Source: Lytechinus pictus
Taxonomy: Eukaryota; Echinodermata; Echinoidea; Temnopleuroida; Toxopneustidae
Assembly (NCBI RefSeq): GCF_037042905.1
Contig: NC_087256.1
Span: forward strand, 26,679,501 to 26,743,500
Reading direction: 5' to 3'
Length of the DNA stretch: 64,000 nucleotides
A program made the position numbers and the translations under genes. This document shows, in pieces, positions 44,301 through 55,995 of this stretch. The notes beneath the pieces are model-generated. The model was not told the DNA's origin and ran no database searches. It was given only the letters and a program-made list of their open reading frames with translations. Numbering within the stretch: position 1 is the stretch's first letter; every line of letters starts with the position of its first letter.

Positions 44301-47300
44301 TGACTGAACGAATTAGACGAGAGGGTACTAATATGACAGGTAGTATCTAAACTTCAATGAGAATATTAAATGTATCATGCAGAAGTTTAATTTTTCCCTT
44401 ATATAACAGGGGCCGCGGAACGGTTTTGAAAGTGGGGGACTGAGCCAAAAGCCCGCGGGGTGACCATTCCAAAAAAAATATAATCAGATGGTCATTTTTA
44501 TGTCTTCCTAAACGGTTTTGGAAAAAGTTGGGGGGGGGGGGGGCTTCAGGGATTGGAAAAAAAACCTTAAAATCTGAAGTTGTAAAACTCGCTTTTTTGG
44601 TCAATTATGAACCTAATTACTGTTAAAAGGGCATTCTTGCGAGATTTTGCGAGCGCGAATCACGAGCTCAATTTTTTTTTAAATATTTCATGTGATTAGA
44701 CAGGAAAAGTAAACATTCCGAGCAGTCTTTGTAATCATGAAAAAAGGATGTGAATCATACCAAAGAATGAATGCGAGCGCGAGCTGAAATTTTTTCACAT
44801 ACTGATCAGAAAAGGAACCTTTTAAAGAATGCATTTAGTGACCCATGAATAGCGGCTACATGTCTTACCAATCGAATAATGCGAACGCGAAGCGCGAGCT
44901 CAAAATTTGTGATATTCTAACCCAAAAACTGGACATTCTAGGCATTTCATTCAACAAGAAACAGAATGACTACCCTAATAAAAAATAATTGGTGCGAGCG
45001 CAAAACACGAGCCCAAAATGTGAAATATTCCAACCTGAAAACTAAACGTTCTAATCATTCTTTTATGAACACTACAAATAACTTATGCTAAAAAATAATT
45101 GATGCGAGCACGAGCAAAAAAATTGTTTCTCTAACCTAAAATGTATTTCAAAAAGGGTATTTCATTTTGAAAAAGGGCACATTTCATTTTGAAAAAATTG
45201 GCATTTTCCATTATGAAAAAGGGGATATTTCCTATGGGGAATGGGGGTGGGGGCAATTGCCCCCCAGTTCCACAACCCCTGATAACCGGATATATTTATT
45301 GATTATAATTTTAAGTAAGTTATGAATAAAAAAAATATCGGTTTCCCTTTCTGTATGACGAGACAATTCTGCAAAATCTAAACAACATCATCTTTTTTTA
45401 TATTTTCGCTGATAATAAGTTTTATCAGAACTGTACACTAACTCCTACCCCACCCCTTAACGAGTGGAAAAGTAATTAATCGATTAATCAATTCGTCAGA
45501 TAATCAGTATTGAGTATGAACTGATGAATAAATGTGAAATAGAGGAAATATATAAATATAGAATAAAATAAAAAGAATCAATATGTACAGTATAATCACT
45601 AAATCGACTGGATTGATAAATAAATTCTTATTTAAAAATATCTGCATGAAGTAAAACAAAATTAATGTCAAATTTTAGATTCTTCGAACAAAATACGTTT
45701 GAATGATACGAAAGTAAATTATAATTGTGCTCCAAACACTCAGGCCATATATGTTTATTTATCAATTTTGATAAAATAATCCATATCTAAATGACAGAAT
45801 GACATACAAAATTAATGGGTAATCAACTCACTAAACCATACTCTTGATCACGGTAACTGATAATGACTCCTTTTCTTCTAAAAGGTCTTTGGCAATCTCA
45901 ATAGACTTTGTATCAGGAGACATCTGAGTACTTCGGAAGCTCCTTAAAAGTAATGATAAAAGGGGATTTAGTTAATATAATGAAGGGAAAAAAATTCATT
46001 ATTATTCTCCATTTCCTCACATTTTGAGATTGTGGTAAAGACTTGTTTGTTCAATCAATTTAGATAAATGCCAATGTCAACCTCGAATTCAATTTGAATA
46101 AACAGTTAGACGTTTTTAATTATATAAAAAAACAATTCAAACATGAATAACACATAATATACACAAAAAATACATAAAAATTTAGATTTATAATATACTT
46201 TCTTAATAATAACGACAATAATAATAATAATAACAATAACAATATAGGATATTCATTAAGCGCTTAATAACTAGTAAAGAGGCTCTATGCGCTTTACAAT
46301 TACAAATAAACAAAATAAAAATATACAAAAGACAGTAAAAACGATTCAATTATAACAATAACATAAATAAAATATAACATGCAGTTACTTAAAACATCAA
46401 AGAAAGGGTGCAACTATATGAACCCAGCCTAGATTTGGATGCATGTGAGTATTCTCAAGCTTGCATCCAGCTATCAACATATCAATGCAACAGAGCTAAT
46501 CTGATCCCTAATTGCGTTCCACTCGGAGCCGGTGAGAGATCTCACCCATTTTAGAGCAAGATTTGCAATTTTTGAGTGTATTTTACATTTTTTAATTGAA
46601 TATGCCTAAAAAGATGCATCATCCACTTGAAAATTAGCTATAATGCGCTCTTTAATGAACAGTTCATCCCAAAGGGATTGGTCCCTATTATCATTTCAAG
46701 AGGACTGTTGTACACTGTTAGAAAATTTATCCTTAAAATAAAAGAAGTTCCTGCAGCAGAGTCTCGAGAACACCTGTAATCTTACCAGATTGCGTAATCT
46801 TATATTATATCATGTAAAATTACAGGAAATTGGTATTTGGTGTATGTAACCTTACAAATTTCCTTTAATAAAACACCCTTTTCCCCTTTTTAAACCCCGG
46901 TTTTAAACAGACCTGTTCTGTTAAATTGCAGGAAAAACTTCCTGTTTTATAAATTTACAGAATGATTCTGTTATTGCTTTCTGCAAAATCTTCTATTTTT
47001 TTCTGTAAAATCAGTTTTTTTTTAAAACAGTGTAAGGGACCAGATTAGCACTTAGAAAGAGATATATGATCAACATTTTGGTGTAATTATGTTTACCCTC
47101 TCTCAAAAAAAAAAGAATAAAGAAAAAAACAACTGAAAATACAGTGCGCGTATACCAGGGGCCGCGGAACCGGGGGGGCTGGGGGGGCTTCAGCCCCCCC
47201 CCCCCCCACTTTTTTCCAAAACCGTGTACAAAAACTTAAAAATGACCATATGATTGTGATTTTTAGCATAGTCAGCCCCCCCCCCACTTTTGGCTCAGCC

Positions 47301-50300
47301 CCCCCACTTTGAAAACTGTTCCGCGGCCCCTGTATACAAGGGGGTGTATGCAAAATGAATCAAAGTTTCGACGATGATGGTAAAATGGTTCCATGACATC
47401 TGCTCCGATGGAAAATCTGGCCGCTAAGCCAATCAAAAAGAAATGTTACCCCCAAAACTAAATAAACCCTAATCCATATCTTTAACTTATTCTGAACCAA
47501 AAACTTTATTACAATCGACTGACTCTAAACCCGTGCCCTCCGAAATATTAAAGGGATGGTCCAGGCTGGAGATATTTATATTTCATTAAATATAGTAAAA
47601 TTCAGAGCAAAATGCTGAAAAGTTTATTTTAAATCGGGTAACAAATAACGAAGTTATTGAATTTTTGCATTATTCCGGTGAAACAGTTCTAGGCATGCCC
47701 GAATATTCATTAGGTGAGTGATGATGTCATATCCCCACTTGTTCTTTTGTATTTTTTTTAATATGAAATTAGGTTCATTCAAAATTTTTCTACCAAGAGC
47801 TAAAACAATTGGATTGACGACTGATTAAGTGCATTAGTTATTCGTTGCTGCAACGTATTTCATTATAATGGAGACACATCATTTACACATGTATAAAAAA
47901 TGAATTATTTATGATTTCATGTAATAACATAAGAAAAAGAAAAGTGGGGATGTGACATCATCAGCCCACCTAATGAATATTCATGACCATGTGCATATAA
48001 CTGCATGTTTTCACAAAATATTGATAAATTTTAAATTTCAATAAGTTCGTTATTTGTAATCCGATTTTGATGAACATTTTTGCATTTTTCTCTGTGAACT
48101 TTGCTCTATTTATTTAGATATAAATATTTTCAGCCCGGACCATCCCTTTAAGACCGGATCAAATGCCGCAGGAGCATCTGTTGTGTCAATAGTAAAAGAT
48201 GACCAAGGCGCTTTACTATCATTATCTTATTGAAGAAAAAAAAATCATAGCGTAGCCCCCTACGAAAAATTACGTCTCGTCATGCCCCCCCTTATATCTT
48301 GTTTCAAGGCGGAAATGAATAGTTGATTGACAGAATCTCATATTAATATAGCCTCTGATCATTATCTGAAGAACAAAAACCGAAAGTTAAATCATTAATT
48401 TATCAATAAAATACTTAACCATTTTATCTTTACATTGACTCGGCACAAACACAGTGATTGTGGACAAGATGAAGATGAAATCATAAAATGGTAATTGGTA
48501 ACCGCTATACTGCCTGCCATGGCCTTGGTAACATAATAGTTTTAATGTCAAGCCTCTGTCTAAACCTTACAATTTACCATTGTTAATTATATTCAGCTGA
48601 CTTGAAATTATTACTTTAATTCACTTCCTTGTATTGTATTATTTATTTATTTCCGTTTTACTTCAGCAGGGTAGCCCTTTCAGTTACAAAACTGCTCTAC
48701 CAAGGGGCCCTGCACAATAAAAAACAAATACATATAAATAACAAATTTACACACAAAAAAATTAAAACTGAATACTTAACTACAAAAATTTACTCAGGTA
48801 AAATCACAATTAAATTAAAATTAAAAAGCTAAAATAACATACAAGCGGAGTTTTTATATAAAGTTTAAATTAAATCTAAAATAACACTACTATAATATTT
48901 ACATTAAATCAAAGTTAACACTGCTTTTTAAAATTTGCATAAGAGTTAAGAGTTAAAATTCTAGATTGTTTCTTAAATATTGGAAAAGATGTTACAGTTT
49001 GCATACTCTGGGGTAAACTGTTCCAGAGATTTGAACCATAAAAATGTACAGATTTCTTGTAATGCTCTGTTCGAGGTGTTTTGATTTTTAATGGGCAAGA
49101 ATGTGCATATCGAGTTTGAAAGTTAATATCACGATAAACAATAATTTCCTTTAAATATGTTGGAACTAAATCATTAATTAATTTAAACATGATGAGGTAG
49201 GTATGATACTATTGTCTTTGTACAATAGTTTGCCAGTTTAATTGGGTGCGAAGAACATTGGAAGGTATTGAAAAATCCGCATTAAAAATCAAGCGAGCAT
49301 ACTTGTTTTGGAGTTTTTGTATTTTCTTTATATTGCACTTACTAGTTCTGCCCCAAATAACGATACCGTAATCAATATGTGGCAAGATCAATGCATTATA
49401 TAACATGATTAATATATTTTGTGGAACATTGTGCTTTATCTGTCTGATACAACCAATTATTCTTGAAATCTTCGTAAATACTTTTTCAATATGTTTGTTC
49501 CATGAAAAACAATCATCAAGAACAACACCTAAATATTTAAATTCATGTACTTGCTCGACAATTTCTTTTTTATATTTTATAATCAAATTAGCATTTTTAA
49601 CTTTCCTTTTTGACCCAATCAACATACTTTTGCATTTCTTTAAATTCAATTCTAAATTATTTGATTCTACCCAGTTAAATATCTTGGTAAATTCTTTTTG
49701 GAGTAATTTAGATACTGTATTAATATTTCGGTCTTTACAAAAAACAGCAGCATCATCTGCATATAAACACAATTTCGTATTTGTTAAATACGGTAAACTG
49801 CACATATCATTTATAAATATAGAAAAAAGAAGAGGTCCCAATATAGACCCCTGAGGAATCCCCAACTTGATATTTTGTAAATCTGACAGTATGCCTTGAA
49901 AGGACACGCACTGCTGTCGATCAGAAAAGTAATTTTTAAACCAGTTTAATTCGCTATCCTTAAAACCATATCTAAATAATTTATGCAGTAAAATAGTGTG
50001 TGATACAGAGTCAAACGCCCGTTTGAAATCCAAAAATAAACATCCTGTTACAAAACCACCGTCAATATTTTTTAAAACATATTCATTCAATCGCTAGAGG
50101 GTATTCATTTGTCTCGCAATCTACTATGGTCAACAAGGAAATTCGTGATCACTCTCGCAAAAAGTGTTCACTGGCTTTCTAGGAAATTCGTGATCACTCT
50201 CGCAAAAACTTTTTGCGAGAGTGATCACGAATTTCCTAGAAAGCCAGTGAACACTTTTTGCGAGAGTGATCACGAATTTCCTAGAAAGCCAGTGAACACT

Positions 50301-53300
50301 TTTTGCGAGAGTGATCACGAATTTCCTTGTTGACCATAGTAGATTGCGAGACAAATGAATACCCTCTAGCGATTATTTCAATCCGCAATAATGAACCTAT
50401 TTAGTATATTCATTCAATTCTAACAAAACAGTCGTCGTTGAGTGCAGTGGGCGAAAACCTGATTGACAATGACTTAATAATTGATTTGAAGTAAAATAAT
50501 TGTACACTTGTTCGTGTATTGCCTTTTCCAAAATTTTCATCAAATGACATATGACTGAAATGGGTCTATAATTGTTAATATCATCCTTTTTTCCATTTTT
50601 GAAAACTGGGGTTACCTTTGCTTTTTTCCAGTCAATAGGTATAGTTCCAGAGTTAAGCGATAAATTGAAAATAAATTGTACTATAACGTTTAATCAACTT
50701 CCTTTTTTCTATTTTATTACGTTGTTAACAAATCCAAATGAGACATTTTAATAATTTTTGTAGATTTTTTCTTATAATTCTACGATTTGATTGTGCATTC
50801 CCGCCTCTTTCGAAGTCATGCAATTTTTTAAAGTTTAAGTGTGATTTTTGTGACTTTATTTTCATTTACTTGCAGTGTATTTTACTAATTTTGCATCACT
50901 GATACATTATTTGCTCTTTTATCACTTTATAAGATGCATTCATTATATTCATTATTATTTAAACGTTGGTTTCAAGTACCAATCTAAATGGAAAAACTTC
51001 AATATAAGAGTAAGATTAAATCTCATATTTTTTATTAATCACCCGTTTGCAGTTGAAATTAATCAGGTGTTGAAGTACTTCCCATCCTGATTGCTATTAG
51101 AGGAGAATGTGAACATGAGTTGTAGAGCGTTACCTATTATTATGTTTCCGAATGATAACTAAGCCCAGCCTACAGATCGAATACCATTGAACGAAATGAT
51201 AATGAATAAACATAACGTAAGGACGCGTGGATCGATGAATGGAGGAATTAATGAACAAGAGAAACAAAAGGATCACCTAAAACGTAAATATAATTCATTT
51301 GATCAGAAGTACATATGATTTTCGGCAGTAAATACAACGATAAAGAGTTTTAGGCAGAACATCAATAATTTGTATATTCCGCATGAACATATGGCTCACT
51401 GGTTTTTCAAGATGTACATCTTTAACGATAACGTTGTTTAACGATAACGTTTAACGATAAGTTTGTCAATTTACCTCACTAGCTGATAGACTTTCTCATT
51501 AGCTTCAGCAACAGGTTGTTTGACAGGTGATGTCTCTGAAGAGCTTGTATTGGAGTCTCCTTGGTTAGTCCGAATCCTAGCCTGGGGGAATGGTGGCAAC
51601 TGTGGTAAGGTTTCATGCCGATCGCTGCTGCTATTCCCTAGAAAGGTCTTGGGCTTTAAATTCCCTCCAGCAGGCAACGGAGGTGGCATCTTCAAAGGCT
51701 TCCGGCGAGACTTCCTACCCTGTTCCCCTTCCGGCACCTTCAACGGTGTCTTCACCGGCGGCGATACAGTCTCCTCTGTAGCACTTTTCATTTCAGGTGT
51801 TGGTTGCTTGAGCTCCTTGGGCATCACTACCTTCGGGAGATTGTCTGGGAGTGGTGGGGGAAGTGGCTTGGTCCGGCGAGCTAAAGGGGTATAGCGGGGT
51901 TTCTCAGGTGAACTGTCTGCAGAACGGGTCTTGCTCTCTTGTGCTTGTTTCAGGCTTTCGATGAAGTCGGACGAAATGGCTGGCCGATCCTCTGCAGCCA
52001 CCAGTATCACCGGTACCGGCTTTGCTTCGGGTAAGCGGGGACCATTTAACGGTGCCGTTTTGGCAGAAGAATGCGAAGTTTCAGCCGACGGTGGCTCTTC
52101 AACCCCTTCAGAGTGGACGTCACTGATATTCATAGCCAGATTGGTGGGAAAGATGTATCCATCGTCATCCATATCGCCAGGCTCGGAGACAAATGCATCT
52201 TCATCCCCGGCATCTGAGATGATGGGGGAAGCATGTTTTGTGCTCGTTGATGGCGACGGCTTGGTACCGGGCCAAGATATTCCATCGTCGTCGGTAGAAA
52301 CAGAACAGCGCATTGGCTCGTAATCCTCATACTGGTTAAAGAGATGATCAGATAAAATCAAGTAAAATGGTCGATGGAATTAAGATATGGCACGTTCATT
52401 AAAGAAATGTAATTGGGTCAGGATCCTCAAAATCAATCAACCAACTCAGTTTTCTTTCTTGAACTACAATCGAACCACGTGAATGATATAGTACCATATA
52501 GTTTTAGCATGCTCCTCAAAAATACTTGTTTAAATTTTCTGTTCACATGAGGGCTCGTTACCCTCGATGCTATTTTTCAAAAATCATTTGATATAATTGC
52601 ATTTCTTGTTATTGTTTAATGTATAGGCCTGCGTTTATATTTTTGTATGCATCTTCATATTTTGTCAATTAGTGTGTTTCACACTGATGTAAACAATATA
52701 AATTTCCCTTTGATGGACAGCATATATTATTCACTCACTACTTACAATTTACCACACTCTTTGAGAGGTTAATGGTTGGCCTACATGAACATACTTACGG
52801 GTACATGGTACACATCAGAATGACCTGGCCGGGGACCTTGTGCTTTGGTACTCAAGGAACGATTGTCGTTGTCGATCTTGTCATCCAACGACGGCATCGG
52901 AGGTCTCTCCTGAGTGGTCGAATGTTCCTCGGTAATCGACGTCATCGCCTTCGTCGTCGTCTTACCCGGATCGTCGCCTAGTGCTTCCAAGATGTCCTTA
53001 TACCAAAGGTCGCGCTGGGATCTATGTAAAGTTATGAATCAGGGTGAGTTGGATAAGAGTATGCGGTGGTGTTGTCCCGTCGATATGATCATCGTGATAG
53101 AAGGACATCAGAATCGAATGCTCCATTCACACCAAGACTCCAAACCGACCGACGGAATGCAATTGGAAATAACACATTAACAGCTTTGGTCGGTCTGACT
53201 GCGGCAGTTTCGCCATTGAGACTGAAGCATATATGGACCAATAACAAAATAACAAATAGCTTCTCTTATCTATTCTTCATTGTTGTCTGATAAAGCACAG

Positions 53301-55900
53301 CAAAAACGCACACCCTCTCCAAACGCCCTCTTTTTTGGTTTGGGCATGGACCTATAGGTCCATGGTTTGGCTAGATGTTCCTGCACTAACTGAATAACTT
53401 CTGATACAAAATAATTGACACAACCGTCGTGAATGGCAAATATTTCACTTTTCAAGAACCACATTGACTAATTTCTCATCCCAAATTGACAAAAAATGCA
53501 CATGATGATTTCCTCTAATTTACTCATTAATCATCCTCCTCAACCATGCTGAAGTCACTCTGAAAGTAATTAAATCAACTTTGGAGTTGCATGATCAGGG
53601 GTCCGTTGAGAAAGAGTTGCGTTTAATCGCAAGTCAAAAAAATCAATCGCAAGTCCCAAATGCGCGCTGTTGATTGGTTGAAAATTAAGGTACGCATGAT
53701 TTTTAGAGTTGCGATTGATTGCAACTCTTTCTGCAACGGGCCCCAGGGACATCTTTCACCTACCTCCCTTCTGCCTTCAGAAACACAATCTTGTCTTCCG
53801 CGGTTTGGATACCCAGGTAGTTATCGTTCCCCGGGTAGTCGATGCCTTTAGACTTGAGTAGAGGTGGAAGGAGTTCAGTGGTGCAGCCATTGACGACCAT
53901 GGAAACACGAGGCTTGTCTTTGTGGGACACCTCACTCCTGTATCCCTGCAGGAGGACATTTCCGTTGGTGCCGTGACGGAAGCATTTCCAGTATATTGGT
54001 GACAACTCGTATGCTTCCTAAAGAAATATTAAAGGATAAGGAAAGACGTGACCCAAATAAATCCAGGTTTTACTTGCATTTCTAATGCCTGGATAAGGTG
54101 TGCTTGATCGTCTTTTCAGAATGTTTTCTCATGGCCAAAATGCCTACATGGCTATCATTGTCAATGGTAACTATAGTCCCTATCTCTTATTATTGATACC
54201 CTTGAAGAATCAACAGCCAATCATCATCGAATTTTCCAAAAATTTAAGTTTTTATTAATTACACGGATACCATGCAAGATGCATTATATCGGGGGCCCGT
54301 GGCAGAAACAGTTATGTTTAAACACTGTAAAAAATGAAGTGCTAATTTAGCACTTACAGTGCTTGTATAGTGACTGCACTACGAGTGCTGATTTTCTAGC
54401 TTAAATTTGCACTAGAAAATCAGCACTCGTAGTGCAATCATTATACAGAGCGTCCCAGAAAAAACGAAACCGAGATTAAGCAATGATTTATCATAACTTA
54501 ATCACAAATACAATAGACAAATGGCCTACCAATGTAAAGCTTAGAATCTCTTCTTTCATCTGATATTACTTAGATTATTCCCCATTCACGCATGAGTGAG
54601 CAAAAACAATTTGAAGAAAGGATACCAAAAACTCATTTGGCGGGGGGTATCTGAATTTCAAAAAGAAAATCACATGCCTAAAATGTTCAATATCTGCTCT
54701 TTTATTTGATAACTTAATCACAAAAAATGGTCAAGAAGTAAAAAAGTTATGTTCCCTCGAAACAATGCTTGTATTTCCATAATTTCATTAAATAAACGTG
54801 TTTTCACCGGTTTCACACAGAAGCTATCGACTTAATGCATGGCTGATCGTCAACAAAACGGAGTGTCAAGTGAGTTTGAATGCTAGCCTGTAGAACCTCT
54901 TAATTTTATGAAATTATTGAAATTCAAGCCTTATTTCAAATAACCATAACTTTGGTTTTTTTTTACCATTTTCTGTAATTGAGGTATCAAATTAAAGAGC
55001 AGATATTGAACTTTTTAATAATGTGGTTTTCTTTTTGAAACCCAGATACAGCCCGCTAAATGACTTTTTGGTATCCCCTCTTCAAATTGTTTTTGCTCAC
55101 TCAAGCGAGAATGAGAAATAATCTAAGTAATTTCAGATGAAAGAGGAGATTCTAAGCTTTACAATGGTAGGTCATTTGTCTATTGTATTTGTGATTAAGT
55201 TGTGATAAATCATCGATAAATCTCGGTTTCGTTTTTTGTGGGACGCAATGTATAAGCACTGTAAGTGCTAAATAAGCACTTCATTTTTTACAGTGAACTC
55301 AACTATGAAAATAAAATTCAAATGACAAATGCGCGCTTCTGACAGGCTAAAAATAAAATTGCATTTTAATTTGGGAGTTGCGTTTGAATGCGATCCCTCC
55401 GGCAACCCGCCGGAAATCCATTGCCTAAAAGGCCTCCGCACACCTTATTAGGCCACCGCACGTGCACTTTACGACTGATCCACGATCCGATATCGGAACA
55501 ATTAAATCGCACTTTCCTTACTAATGAAATTAGAAAAGAAAAATATCAATTTTTAAGGTTCAGAGCCTTCATTTTGAAGAAAAGGCCAAATTAGTTTCAT
55601 ATCGTATAGCCAATCGTACGATTGTTATGACGTCAATCCGACTAGGGGTTCAATCCGCTTTTATTCTAATAAGGATGGTAGCATATATTTAGTCACAGAT
55701 TTAAACATACGTATTTGTACGATGACTTAGATGTTCCGTGTCTCAATATTTGCATCAAATTTTAGGTTTTATTCCGAAATCGAGTCGCAGACCAGTCGTA
55801 AGAGGTTGTGCGGTGGCCTTAACACGCGTTGCATGGCCAGAGTACCCATTGATACCCTCCATATTCCGTAAGGTTAACTGTACTACTACTACTACTACTA

Positions 55901-55995
<95 letters not shown>

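Noticed and set aside
49405-49854. 149-residue plus-strand frame
   Set aside because: Antisense of the LINE reverse transcriptase.
50109-50354. Two near-identical 74-residue frames on opposite strands, at first sight repeat-protein or CRISPR-like units
   Set aside because: They are the two strands of one hairpin insertion; there are no regular spacers, and the DNA is eukaryotic.
51520-52323. Plus-strand frames of 124 and 130 residues
   Set aside because: They are shadows of the large proline-rich exon of the PH-PDZ gene on the minus strand.
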